Below are positions 40,093 through 48,268 of a DNA stretch of 64,000 nucleotides, one piece after another. The stretch comes from Nocardia flavorosea (GTDB lineage Bacteria; Actinomycetota; Actinomycetes; Mycobacteriales; Mycobacteriaceae). A program made the translations under genes and the position numbers. The number at the start of each line of letters is the position of its first letter. Within the stretch, counting starts at the first letter, position 1. The stretch is from positions 1,178,001 through 1,242,000 of the forward strand of contig NZ_JADLQL010000001.1 in the NCBI RefSeq assembly GCF_015477805.1, read 5' to 3'. The notes under the pieces were generated by a model that did not search any database, was not told the origin of the DNA, and worked only from the letters and a program-made list of their open reading frames with translations.

Positions 40093-40302
40093 ATGAACAG
40101 CGCTGACCTAGTTGGAGCACAGTGGTTCGAGAGCAGCCGAAGTTCCGGCAGCAAGGAGTGCGTCGAGGCCGCACACCTGGATACCGGTTTCGTCGGCGTT
40201 CGCGACTCCAAGGATCCGGCCGGCCCGGCCTTGGTCTTCGCGCCCGCCGAATGGGACACCTTCCTGGCCGGCACCAAGTCCGGCGAGTCCGGCCGGCCCT
40301 GA
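40093..40302 (+). CDS. DUF397 family small protein
   Basis: The 69-residue protein has the full DUF397 pattern: W-x-x-SSRSSGSKECVEAAHL, then VGVRDSKDPAGPALVFAPAEWDTFLAG. DUF397 genes usually sit directly downstream of an XRE/DUF5753 regulator and take part in actinomycete development and secondary metabolism. Here the partner is truncated (39735-40063), so this copy is an orphan unless it responds to another regulator such as that at 37586. Confidence 0.9.
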   Translation: MNSADLVGAQWFESSRSSGSKECVEAAHLDTGFVGVRDSKDPAGPALVFAPAEWDTFLAGTKSGESGRP

Positions 40303-40313
40303 CGCTCTGCAGA

Positions 40314-40347
40314 CGATGAAAAGCCTCCGGCAGGAGGGGTTTCATCG
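40314..40347 (+). terminator. Hairpin between DUF397 and nucleotidyltransferase genes
   Basis: CGATGAAA (40314-40321) plus GCCTCC pair with GGAGG and TTTCATCG (40340-40347) around a short loop. The stem ends 19 bases before the next start, so it may be an attenuating terminator. Confidence 0.55.
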
Positions 40348-40366
40348 CATATAGGAGGCCCACCGA

Positions 40367-40987
40367 ATGACGGGACGTCCGTTGTCGGAGGAGGAATGCG
40401 ACCGGCTCTGGCGAGCGTGGTCGCCCGCCGAAGCCGCCGAACGACTGTCGAGTGCCCCGCCGTGCTGGTACGTCGCAGCCGGGTGGGCGCTGGATCTGTT
40501 CGTCGGCGGGCTCGGACGTGAGCACTCCGATCTCGAAATCGGGGTCCCCCGCGCTCGTTTCGCCGAGATCGCCGAAGCACTCCCCGGCTACGAATGGGAC
40601 GTCGTCGGCGACGGGTGCGCTTGGCCGTTTCCCGAGGAAGCCGGCAATCAGCACCAGACCTGGCTGCGCGATCCGGCGACCGGGCGCTATCACCTCGATG
40701 TGTTCCGCGAACCGCACCGTGACGATCGCTGGGTGTGCCGGCGCGATCCCTCGATCACCTTGCCCTACGACGAACTGATCCTCCACACAGCCGACGACAT
40801 CCCTTATGTGATCCCCGAGGCCGTCCTCCTGTTCAAGGCGAAAGCCTGTCGCCCGAAAGACGAGTCGGATTTCCGGCACGCCCTCCCCGCACTGGACCGT
40901 TCACGGCGGTCCCGGCTGGCCGGCTGGCTTGCCCGCGTACACCCTGGGCATCCCTGGCTGGAAACACTTTCGACTTTCGATCCGTAA
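40367..40987 (+). CDS. Nucleotidyltransferase-fold protein (ANT(2'')-like)
   Basis: The 206-residue protein has the minimal nucleotidyltransferase core WYVAAGWALDLFVGGLGREH followed by SDLEIGV (residues about 35-60), the pattern of the aminoglycoside 2''-adenylyltransferase/LinB-like family. The HLDVF and LPYDELILH segments follow. It might nucleotidylate an antibiotic or another small molecule. No resistance can be predicted from sequence alone. The AGGAGG ribosome binding site lies at 40352-40357. Confidence 0.75.
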   Translation: MTGRPLSEEECDRLWRAWSPAEAAERLSSAPPCWYVAAGWALDLFVGGLGREHSDLEIGVPRARFAEIAEALPGYEWDVVGDGCAWPFPEEAGNQHQTWLRDPATGRYHLDVFREPHRDDRWVCRRDPSITLPYDELILHTADDIPYVIPEAVLLFKAKACRPKDESDFRHALPALDRSRRSRLAGWLARVHPGHPWLETLSTFDP

Positions 40988-41101
40988 CAGGGACACCTCG
41001 ACGGGGGCTACCCAGCCGGGCCGGAATCGCAGTGTCCTCGGCCCCGTTCGCCCACTGCCGCAACGTCGCGATCCCGACGGGCGAACCGCCTACATCCGGA
41101 G

Positions 41102-41848
41102 CTACGCTCCGAATCCGCCGTCGATGTCCAGGCTCGCGCCGGTGATATAGGCGGCGTCGGGTCCGGCGAGATACGACACGAAGGCGCCGACTTCGGCCGA
41201 GGTGCCGAACCGGTCCGTGGCCATGACTCCGAGCAGATTCGACGCGTTGGGTCCGTCGGCCGGATTGGCGTCGGTATCGACCGGACCGGGCTGGACGTTG
41301 TTGACGGTGATTCCACGCGGGGCCAATTCGCGCGCGAGCCCACGGGTCAGGCTCGCCAGGGCACCTTTGGTCGCGGCGTACACCGATTGACCGGGGAACG
41401 GTGTGCGGTCGGCGTTGATGCTGCCGATATTGATGATTCGCCCGCCGTCGTTCATATGGATCAGCGCTTCGCGGATGGCGATTATCGCCGAGCGGACGTT
41501 GATCGTCAGCATGGCGTCGATATCGTCCATCTTCAGATCCGTGATCGGGCCGAAGGCGCCGATACCGGCATTGTTGACGAGAATGTCCAGGCCACCGAAC
41601 CGGTCGACGGTCTGCGCGACGGCGGCCTCGATGTCGTGCTCGTGCCGACTGTCGGCATGAAGAGGGTGCGCGGTACCACCTGCGGCGACGGCAGCGGCCG
41701 CGACGTCTTCCGCCTGCTCACCGGAGTTGGCGTAGGTGAACGCCACGTTCGCACCGTCGGCTGCCAGCCGGGCCACTATGCCGGCACCGACACCCCTGGA
41801 TCCTCCCGTTACCAGCGCGGTCTTGCCTTCCAGCGGTCCTGTGGTCAT
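41102..41848 (-). CDS. Short-chain dehydrogenase/reductase
   Basis: The 248-residue classical SDR has the cofactor motif TGGSRGVGAG (residues about 13-22), NNAG (about 90), catalytic Ser in IGSINA and YAATK (Tyr and Lys). It resembles 3-oxoacyl-ACP reductase-like oxidoreductases; the substrate is unknown. It is divergent from a TetR gene across 105 bp that hold two near-identical operator-like sites, so it is probably repressed by that TetR. Confidence 0.9.
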   Translation of the reverse strand: MTTGPLEGKTALVTGGSRGVGAGIVARLAADGANVAFTYANSGEQAEDVAAAAVAAGGTAHPLHADSRHEHDIEAAVAQTVDRFGGLDILVNNAGIGAFGPITDLKMDDIDAMLTINVRSAIIAIREALIHMNDGGRIINIGSINADRTPFPGQSVYAATKGALASLTRGLARELAPRGITVNNVQPGPVDTDANPADGPNASNLLGVMATDRFGTSAEVGAFVSYLAGPDAAYITGASLDIDGGFGA

Positions 41849-41873
41849 GTGCCCGTCCTTCGATCATGTTATG

Positions 41874-41938
41874 GAGTGACCACTCAATAATTCGCGCCGC
41901 CAGGCCCGGTTGTCAAATTTGAGGGATCACTCAATAAT
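41874..41938. promoter_or_regulatory. Two TetR-type operators in SDR/TetR divergent promoter
   Basis: GAGTGACCACTCAATAAT (41874-41891) and GAGGGATCACTCAATAAT (41921-41938) are direct copies 47 bp apart. The first contains the palindrome GAGTG-AC-CACTC. One copy lies near each gene start, a layout expected for mutual control by the TetR encoded at 41954. Confidence 0.7.
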
Positions 41939-41953
41939 CGGTAGAGTCGAGAT

Positions 41954-42547
41954 ATGCCCAGGCCACGGAAGTTCGATGAGCAGGCCGTGCTCACCGCCGC
42001 GAGGGCCCGCTTCTGGCGCGACGGCTACGCGGCCACCTCGATCCAGGACCTCACGGAGGCAACCGGTCTCGGCACACAGAGCCTGTACGGAGCATTCGGC
42101 AACAAACACAAGCTGTTCCTGCGAATCCTGGACGAGTACGGCACCCGCCAGGCCACCGGGCTGGAAGCGGCGATCACCGCCGACCCCAGCCCCTGGCACG
42201 GGCTGCTGGCCGCCGTCACATTCGAAGAGGGCGGCCGCTTGGACCTACCACCCCAGGGCTGCCTGATGGCCAACAGCGCCTCGGCCCTCAGCGCCCAGGA
42301 CGAGCAGGTCCGGGACCGCTCGTGCCGGGCCTACTCCCGGACGCTCGCACTGTTCACCCGGCAGGTCACGCGGGCCCAGGAAGCGGGCGAGATCGACCAC
42401 GGCATCGATCCGGAGGCAACCGCACGAACTCTGTTCACCGTCATGCAAGGGATCGAATTCCTGCACAAGGCGGGCATCGGCGACGAGGAGCTGCGACGCG
42501 CCAAAACCGCAGCAGTGGAGATGATCGAGCGCTCCGTCGGACACTGA
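41954..42547 (+). CDS. TetR family transcriptional regulator
   Basis: The 197-residue TetR protein has a DNA-binding domain at residues about 8-55 (DEQAVLTAARARFWRDGYAA; IQDLTEATGLGTQSLYGAFGNKHKLF). The C-terminal domain carries PPQGCLMANSA, a segment typical of the TetR subgroup that controls short-chain dehydrogenases and quinone/aldehyde responses. It is divergent from the SDR gene at 41102 and probably represses both through the paired operators. Confidence 0.9.
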   Translation: MPRPRKFDEQAVLTAARARFWRDGYAATSIQDLTEATGLGTQSLYGAFGNKHKLFLRILDEYGTRQATGLEAAITADPSPWHGLLAAVTFEEGGRLDLPPQGCLMANSASALSAQDEQVRDRSCRAYSRTLALFTRQVTRAQEAGEIDHGIDPEATARTLFTVMQGIEFLHKAGIGDEELRRAKTAAVEMIERSVGH

Positions 42548-42771
42548 CGCAACCCCCCTACAGTTTCCGGCCTGCGGCACACTGTCCACCGGACCGGGGG
42601 ACAGCCACAGCAATCGCAGCGGACCCCACCTCGAGGTACCTATCCGGCGGCGAGGTCCGTCACCAGCGCGGGCAACACCCGGCCCAACGACGACGCGCCC
42701 AAGGAACGAACACGCCGGAATTCGAACACACTTTCTACTGTTACCCGAGGTACCTCCGATAGCTTGCCTGC

Positions 42772-43716
42772 ATGGTCGGCTCCGCACACGAGGCAATGCA
42801 CCGCCTCGTCCAAGACAACCCCGGGGTATTCGCCCGAGCTTTCCGAGCCCTCGGGCTCCCCTTCGACGATCCCGCCGAAGTCGCAGTCCTCACCAACGAT
42901 CTCACCGAGATCCGCCCGCTCGAGCGCAGGGTCGACACGTTGCTGCGCATCACCACCGTGCGGGAAGGACCGTTCTTGCTGCTGGTCGAAGCCCAGAACA
43001 AACCAGATTCGGACAAACCGAGCGCGTGGGCCTACTACCTAGCGCATCTGCACGAGAAGTACCGGCTGCCCGTTGTGCTGCTCGTCGTCTGCCGCGATAC
43101 CAGGACAGCCGACTGGGCCATCCAACCGATCACCATCGGTCTCCCGCAGTGGACCAGTATCATCGTGCGCCCACTCGTCCTCGGTCCGCACAACGTCCCC
43201 GTCGTGACCGATCCCGACGCTGCGGCGGCCGACATCCCCCTGGCTGTGCTGTCGGCGATCACCCACGCCAAGGACCGCAGTATTGATGCGATACTGAAAA
43301 CACTCGCCGATGCCCTGCACGAACTCGAAGACGAGGAAGATTTCCACGTCTTCGCCGAACTCACCGAACTCGGCCTCGGCGCGACCCGAGCCGCGAAAAC
43401 CTGGAGCAAACTGATGAGCGTGGATCTGTCGTTCTACCGTTCGCGTACATCCCAGCGCCTGCGCGCAGAAGGGCGCGCCGAGGGCCGGGTCGAAGGACGC
43501 GCCGAGGGCCGATTCGAAGGACGCGTCGAAGGCAGAGTCGAGGGCCGTGTCGAGGAGGTGATCGGCAAAACCTTGCGACTGTTGGAGGCCCGCGGGATCG
43601 ATGTTCCCGAATCGGCCCGGGAGCATATGCAGACCTGTACGGACCTCGACGTTCTCGACCGCTGGTTCGACCGTGCCATCACTGCCGCCGATATCGACGA
43701 AGTCCTCGCCGAGTAG
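42772..43716 (+). CDS. Rpn-like PD-(D/E)XK nuclease/transposase-related protein
   Basis: The 314-residue protein resembles the Rpn/YhgA-like recombination-promoting nuclease family. The nuclease core appears as Asp55 in RRVDTLL and a variant motif Glu73-Ala-Gln75-Asn-Lys in LLLVEAQNK. Residues 231-262 are eight tandem tetrapeptides of the form R-[AVF]-E-G, ending RVEE, which probably form a charged helix. The function of the actinobacterial members is unknown. No terminal inverted repeats flank it, so it is not a complete element. Confidence 0.7.
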   Translation: MVGSAHEAMHRLVQDNPGVFARAFRALGLPFDDPAEVAVLTNDLTEIRPLERRVDTLLRITTVREGPFLLLVEAQNKPDSDKPSAWAYYLAHLHEKYRLPVVLLVVCRDTRTADWAIQPITIGLPQWTSIIVRPLVLGPHNVPVVTDPDAAAADIPLAVLSAITHAKDRSIDAILKTLADALHELEDEEDFHVFAELTELGLGATRAAKTWSKLMSVDLSFYRSRTSQRLRAEGRAEGRVEGRAEGRFEGRVEGRVEGRVEEVIGKTLRLLEARGIDVPESAREHMQTCTDLDVLDRWFDRAITAADIDEVLAE

Positions 43717-43800
43717 CGGCGCGGCGACAACCGCGGCACCACCGATCGGCAAGCATTCTTTTACTCCGCAATCCGCCGAGTCGAGAGGAGCGACCGAGCG

Positions 43801-44712
43801 ATGAAGGTTTTCGTCACCGGCGCCACCGGCGCGCTGGGTTACCACGCCGTTCCGGCGTTGATCGGTGCCGGCCATACGGTGACAGGGCTCGCCCGCAATG
43901 CAGCGAAAGCGGCAGCACTCCGCGCGCAGGGAGCCGAGCCGGTCATCGTATCGCTGTTCGACCGTGACCGGTTGGAGGAAGTATTCGCCGGGCACGACGC
44001 GGTGGCCAATCTCGCCACCGCGCTGCCGCCCTCGTCGAAGTTCCTCGACAACCGCGCGTGGGCGGAGAACGCGCGGGTACGTACGGAAGGGTCGGCAGCA
44101 GTTGCGGAAGCCGCCCGCGCCACGGGTGTCGGCCGGCTGATCCAGGAGTCGGTGTGCATGATCTACCGCGACAGAGCAGACCAGTGGATCGACGAGCAGT
44201 GGCCCACCGACGATTTCCCGCTGGCGCGCACCAACCATGCCGCGGAAGCGAATGCGCAGCGTTTCGTAGACGGGGGTGGAACCGGCGTCGTTCTACGGTT
44301 CGGGTTGTTCTACGGTCCCGAATCAGTGCACAGCAGAGAATTCCTGACCATGGCCCGCCGCGGTATCGCCCCGATGTTCGGGCGCGGCGACAGCTTCGTA
44401 TCCTCCCTCCACCTCGCCGACGCGGGCGCGGCCGTCGCGGCCGCCGTCGAGGTTCCGGCCGGTGTCTACAACGTGGTCGACGATCACCCGATCACCAAGT
44501 ACCAGTACGCCGACGCGATCGCGCACGCCGCCGGCCGCACCCACTATCTCCGAGCGCCCGGCCGCCTCGCGGCCGTCCTCGGCGCCCGCACCACCTCGTT
44601 GACCCGGTCGTTACGCGTCAGCAACGCGCGATTCCGTGAGGCAACCCGGTGGTCCCCCTCGTTCCCGAGTGCCACCGACGGCTGGGCATCCTTCGCAACG
44701 CACAGCCGGTAG
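43801..44712 (+). CDS. NAD(P)-dependent epimerase/dehydratase family protein
   Basis: The 303-residue extended SDR-like protein has the dinucleotide motif VTGATGALG (residues 5-13), NLATALPP and RFGLFYGPES. The usual YxxxK pair is not clear (near SVCMIYRDR), as in many atypical SDRs. The substrate is unknown. It begins 84 bp after the Rpn-like gene with a GAGAGGAG ribosome binding site. Confidence 0.83.
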   Translation: MKVFVTGATGALGYHAVPALIGAGHTVTGLARNAAKAAALRAQGAEPVIVSLFDRDRLEEVFAGHDAVANLATALPPSSKFLDNRAWAENARVRTEGSAAVAEAARATGVGRLIQESVCMIYRDRADQWIDEQWPTDDFPLARTNHAAEANAQRFVDGGGTGVVLRFGLFYGPESVHSREFLTMARRGIAPMFGRGDSFVSSLHLADAGAAVAAAVEVPAGVYNVVDDHPITKYQYADAIAHAAGRTHYLRAPGRLAAVLGARTTSLTRSLRVSNARFREATRWSPSFPSATDGWASFATHSR

Positions 44713-45004
44713 CGCAGGCCCACTGGTCAGGAGCGGCGAAGGCACCGGCACGCCTCAGCCAGCGGAATCCGAACGCTGCCGTGGTCTGCAGGCGAGCGGT
44801 GAGCCAGGACGGACTCGCTGCGTGCGCCGGTGCACCCTCACTGCCGGGTGAGGCATGACGAACCAGTGGTAATGACCCACACCGGTCGCGAAAGCCATAT
44901 CCGAATTACCGACCGCCCCGCTCAGGCCGACAGTCGGCTCCGACTGTGGTAACGATGACAGGTACGTGCCCGGCGCATGGCTGGGGCAATGAATACGGGG
45001 TGCC

Positions 45005-45382
45005 ATGACCGCGATAGCCAGATTCGGTGCAATTTCGCTCGATAGCCGGGATCCGCACCATTTAGGGCAGTTCTATCGAGCACTGCTGGGTTTCGAAGTC
45101 CGGTACGAATCCGACGAACTGGTCGTTCTCCGGGGCGAGGGGGGCATGGTGACGATCCAGCTCGTGGAAAACCACCAACCGCCGGACTGGCCCGGCGACC
45201 AGGTGCCCAAGCAGATGCATCTCGATCTCTTCGTCGATGATCTCGATATCGCGGAGCGAGCGGCAATCGAGTGCGGCGCAGTCAAGGCCGGCTATCAGCC
45301 TGCACCCGATCGCTGGCGGGTTCTGATCGACCCCTCAGGACACCCGTTCTGCCTCACAGTCCCACCCGGTTCTGTCGAGTGA
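45005..45382 (+). CDS. VOC-superfamily (glyoxalase-like) protein
   Basis: The 125-residue protein has paired beta-alpha-beta-beta-beta modules of the vicinal oxygen chelate fold (SLDSRDPHHLGQFYRALLGF; QMHLDLFVDDLD; LIDPSGHPFCL). Members include glyoxalases, dioxygenases and antibiotic-binding proteins. No metal site stands out beyond His in QMHLD and a possible Glu near the end. Its role is unknown. The preceding 292 bases are empty. Confidence 0.82.
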   Translation: MTAIARFGAISLDSRDPHHLGQFYRALLGFEVRYESDELVVLRGEGGMVTIQLVENHQPPDWPGDQVPKQMHLDLFVDDLDIAERAAIECGAVKAGYQPAPDRWRVLIDPSGHPFCLTVPPGSVE

Positions 45383-45588
45383 GGCAACCCGCAGCGATTC
45401 TCGCGCCGACCCCTTCACCCATATGGTGAATACTGTGGAACGGGTTGTGCAGTCCGGCTGCGGATTTCGGGTCGAATGGGGCCGGGTCGGCGCCCAAGCG
45501 TCGGGCCCGCACAACGCGGCACTGGCGATAGTCGACCACATGCCCGGGAGACGCGGCGGGACCTCGAGTTCGGCCACTACACCGTAGT

Positions 45589-45720
45589 GGCCACTCGCTT
45601 GCCCCCGTCCACGCCCGCAACACCGGCATGATCGACGCCGCCGGAGAACTCCCACCGATGATCATGAGCGACCCGATCGGCGTTGCCCCCGGCACCGCCC
45701 AGAAATGGGCCCTACGCCCG
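45589..45720 (+). pseudogene. Fragment of integrase-type recombinase C-terminus
   Basis: One frame reads VHARNTGMIDAAGELPPMIM then SDPIGVAPGTAQKWA. This is the usual C-terminal layout of actinobacterial tyrosine-recombinase-like proteins, which pair a RNAR-x-ALIxLAxELPxxVLxDLLGI pattern with a TAxKWA helix. No catalytic core is left, and the frame is interrupted on both sides. It lies between the VOC gene and arsR and marks past integration or element decay at the arsenic locus. Confidence 0.6.
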
Positions 45721-45775
45721 AGCCGGTTGGGCAGACCACCGCGCCTGCGTACACCCTCGAGGCGGCTGCTGCCGG

Positions 45776-46135
45776 CTATCGGCAGCAGTTGGGGTCGAGG
45801 ACTACGCAGAGTGCGGCCAGGGCGTCGCGGTGGACGCGGTGGATCACGTTCATGCCCTGGCGTTCGGAGTTCACGAGCCCGGCTTTGCGGAGTTGACCGA
45901 GGTGGTGGCTGACTGTCGATTCGGAGAGTCCGACCGTCTCGGCGAGTTCGCCGCCGTTTCGGCCGGCGTCCGGACTGGCCAGCAGCAGGGACATGAGCTT
46001 CACCCGCACCGGGTCGGCCAAGGCTTTCAATCGCAGTGCGACATGGAGAGCGGCCTCGTCGTCGACCGGGCCCGCGGCCACGGGTGGGCAGCACAGGGGT
46101 GTGGTCATGTCGATGACAGGCAGCGCTTTGGGCAT
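45776..46135 (-). CDS. arsR: ArsR/SmtB-family metalloid-sensing repressor
   Basis: The 119-residue winged-helix repressor (ATG at 46135; a start seven codons upstream is also open) has a recognition region ETVGLSESTVSHHLGQLRKAG. It has Cys pairs at both ends: LCCPP near residue 16 and NCCR at the C-terminus. These could bind As(III) or a thiophilic metal. It is divergent from an ArsI/CadI-type gene across 93 bp that contain two inverted-related elements, so it should control both. Confidence 0.9.
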   Translation of the reverse strand: MPKALPVIDMTTPLCCPPVAAGPVDDEAALHVALRLKALADPVRVKLMSLLLASPDAGRNGGELAETVGLSESTVSHHLGQLRKAGLVNSERQGMNVIHRVHRDALAALCVVLDPNCCR

Positions 46136-46157
46136 GAAATCCATCATACCAACCATA

Positions 46158-46215
46158 TTGACTTATGTCGAAAAGGTGGCACACTGGGCGCCGTAAGTAC
46201 TTCGATATATGTCAC
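46158..46215. promoter_or_regulatory. Putative ArsR operators
   Basis: TTGACTTATGTCGAA (46158-46172) and TTCGATATATGTCAC (46201-46215) are partial reverse complements of one another (about 11 of 15 positions) and lie in the arsR-arsI divergent gap. Both are AT-rich against a GC-rich background. Confidence 0.55.
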
Positions 46216-46228
46216 ACAGGTGGTGGTC

Positions 46229-46750
46229 ATGATGTCACGTATTCAGCTCGCACTCAACGTCGACGATCTGGAACAGGCCGTCGAGTTCTACTCGACCCTG
46301 TTCGGCGTGGAGCCGGCCAAGCGCAAACCCGGCTATGCGAACTTCGCCGTCGAGCAGCCGCCGCTGAAGCTGGTGCTTATCGAGAACCCGGGCCAGGGCG
46401 GCAGCGTGAATCACCTCGGGGTCGAGGTGGAGTCTTCGGAGAAGGTGCACGCCGAGATCGCACGCCTGTCGGAGGCCGGTCTTTTCACCGAGGAGCAGAT
46501 CGCGACGACGTGTTGCTTCGCGACCCAGGACAAAGTGTGGGTGACCGGCCCGAACGCCGAGCGGTGGGAGGTATACACCGTGCTGGCGGATACCGAGCAT
46601 TTCGGCACCGAACCGCAGTTCGCCGGGAAGGACGACGGTGAGGCGGTGCAGGCGTGCTGCGGCACCGCCGGTAACGGCGAGGCCGCACCCGAGGAAGCCG
46701 GGACGGAGTCGACGGTGGCGTGCTGCGCGCCGGCCGCTGCCGCCCGGTAA
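46229..46750 (+). CDS. ArsI/CadI-family metalloenzyme
   Basis: The 173-residue VOC-fold protein matches ArsI (C-As bond lyase for methylarsenite) and the mycobacterial CadI. It has the vicinal Cys pair in TTCCFATQDKVWV (Cys95-Cys96), the metal ligand His in NHLGVEV and Glu in RWEVYT. The residue at the first metal-ligand position is Gln (RIQLALN) as in CadI rather than His. The C-terminal tail carries two further CC pairs (QACCG and VACCA). It begins the ars operon; the next frame starts 15 bp after its stop. Confidence 0.87.
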   Translation: MMSRIQLALNVDDLEQAVEFYSTLFGVEPAKRKPGYANFAVEQPPLKLVLIENPGQGGSVNHLGVEVESSEKVHAEIARLSEAGLFTEEQIATTCCFATQDKVWVTGPNAERWEVYTVLADTEHFGTEPQFAGKDDGEAVQACCGTAGNGEAAPEEAGTESTVACCAPAAAAR

Positions 46751-46765
46751 AGCCCGGATCTCGGC

Positions 46766-47052
46766 GTGACCGATGTGGAGACCGCGCCCGCGGTAATGGG
46801 CGGGTTGCCGCGGGCCGGGCGCCGCCGCGTGTTGGCGGTGCTGTGCCTGACTCAGATATCCAGTTGCCGGTTGAACGGCCGGCTGTCCGCGCCGGTGGTG
46901 ATCCCGCGCTGGACCCGTGGGCGGGCACCGTGGTGTCGGCGTGGACCGGCAGCTACGCCCACACCTACCTGATCCTCGGCGCCGGCGCCGCCCTCGCTGC
47001 GGTGATCGCGCCACTCACCGGTATCCGTGTTTCGAAGAAAGAGATGTTGTGA
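46766..47052 (+). pseudogene. Internally deleted MFS transporter
   Basis: The 5' part (GTG at 46766) reads like the start of an MFS permease (RRRVLAVLCLTQISS). The 3' part, in a different frame, reads like its last helix and tail (TYLILGAGAALAAVIAPLTG then RVSKKEML). Between them only about 100 bp remain, so most of the roughly 400-codon gene has been deleted with a frame change. It lies where related ars operons carry an efflux permease. The 3' stop still overlaps the next start. Confidence 0.75.
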
Positions 47053-48131
47053 CAAGCGAATACGACTACGACGCGGTGGTCGTCGGCGGCGGCCAATCCG
47101 GTCTCGCCGCCGCACACCACCTCACCACCGGGGGCTTCAACACTGCGATTCTGGAAGCCTCGCCGGAGGCGACCGGGTCGTGGCCGCGGTACTACGACAG
47201 CCTGACCCTGTTCTCCCCGGCCCGCTACAGCGCCCTCCCCGGACGCCGCTTTCCTGGTGATCCGGACCGGTATCCCCACCGCGACGAAGTGGTCGACTAC
47301 CTTCGCTCCTACGCCGACGGCCTAAACGTCGACATCCACACCAGCACTGGCGTCGAATCCGTCGCCGCCACCGGCGGTGCGGGCTTCGCGGTCACCACCG
47401 GATCGGGTGCGGTGTTCACCGCGCCGCGGGTGATCGCGGCGACCGGGTCGTTCGGTTCTCCCTTCCTGCCCGCCGTTCCCGGCCGGGACGAGTTCGGAGG
47501 CCGGGTCCTGCACGCCAGCGAATACCGAGTCCCGGCCGAGTTCGCCGACCAGCAGGTGGTCGTGGTGGGCGCGGGGAACTCCGCGGTGCAGATCGCAGTC
47601 GAGCTCGCCGGACACGCGCAGGTGGTGCTGGCCAGTAGGGCGCCGGTGAAGTTCGTGCCGCAGCGGCCGCTGGGCCGGGATGTGCATTTCTGGTTCACCC
47701 TCACCGGATTCGACGCCGCCCCGCTGGGCCGGCTCGTCGAGCAGGCGCCGACGCAGCCGGTGCTCGACGAAGGCCGCTACCGTGCCGCGCTGGCCGGCGG
47801 GCGACCGGAGCAGCGGGAGATGTTCACGCGGTTCACGCCCGAGGCCGTGGTGTGGCCCGACAGCTCTCGGACCTCGGCGGATGCGGTCATCTTCGCCACC
47901 GGCTACCGCCCGCACCTGCCCTATCTCGCCGGAACAGGGGCGCTGACCGATAGCGGGGTACCACGGCAGCGCCGAGGCCTGTCGATCACCCACCCAGGGC
48001 TGGGGTTCCTCGGGCTGGAGTGGCAGCGGACTCCGTCGTCGAACTCGCTGCGCGGGGTCGGCAGGGACGCGGCGTATCTGGTGCGGCGGCTCCGGCCGGC
48101 GACGGCACAGCAGCGCGAGCACGCCCGGTGA
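47049..48131 (+). CDS. ArsO-like FAD/NAD(P)-dependent oxidoreductase
   Basis: The 360-residue flavoprotein has two Rossmann motifs (VVVGGGQSGLAAAHHL at residues about 9-24 and VVVVGAGNSAVQIAVEL near 175-190), with the ATGYRPH motif near the end. This is the layout of flavin-containing monooxygenases and ArsO. Genes of this type often follow arsI or arsenite permease genes and may act on methylated or trivalent arsenicals. The GTG at 47049 overlaps the stop of the MFS remnant, and its own stop overlaps the next fragment. Confidence 0.82.
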   Translation: MTSEYDYDAVVVGGGQSGLAAAHHLTTGGFNTAILEASPEATGSWPRYYDSLTLFSPARYSALPGRRFPGDPDRYPHRDEVVDYLRSYADGLNVDIHTSTGVESVAATGGAGFAVTTGSGAVFTAPRVIAATGSFGSPFLPAVPGRDEFGGRVLHASEYRVPAEFADQQVVVVGAGNSAVQIAVELAGHAQVVLASRAPVKFVPQRPLGRDVHFWFTLTGFDAAPLGRLVEQAPTQPVLDEGRYRAALAGGRPEQREMFTRFTPEAVVWPDSSRTSADAVIFATGYRPHLPYLAGTGALTDSGVPRQRRGLSITHPGLGFLGLEWQRTPSSNSLRGVGRDAAYLVRRLRPATAQQREHAR

Positions 48132-48268
48132 CCACCGCACCCCGGCCGGGCACCGCCTCGCAGACGTCGGTCCGCGGCGGTCGCGTGCTGTCGGCCGATG
48201 GCACCCCGATCACCTATCCGGTCCGGGGATCCGGGCCCGTGCTGCTGGCGGTGCACGGCGGCCTGTGA
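48128..48268 (+). pseudogene. Truncated alpha/beta-hydrolase N-terminus
   Basis: The 46 codons (GTG at 48128, overlapping the stop upstream) end with SADGTPITYPVRGSGPVLLA then VHGGL. That is the N-terminal strand and oxyanion HGG motif of an alpha/beta hydrolase. A stop then removes the nucleophile elbow and the rest of the fold. It would not be functional as a hydrolase. Confidence 0.65.

Noticed and set aside
42772..43716. Rpn-like gene as an intact insertion sequence
   Set aside because: I found no terminal inverted repeats or target-site duplications around it, and Rpn proteins are not proven transposases.
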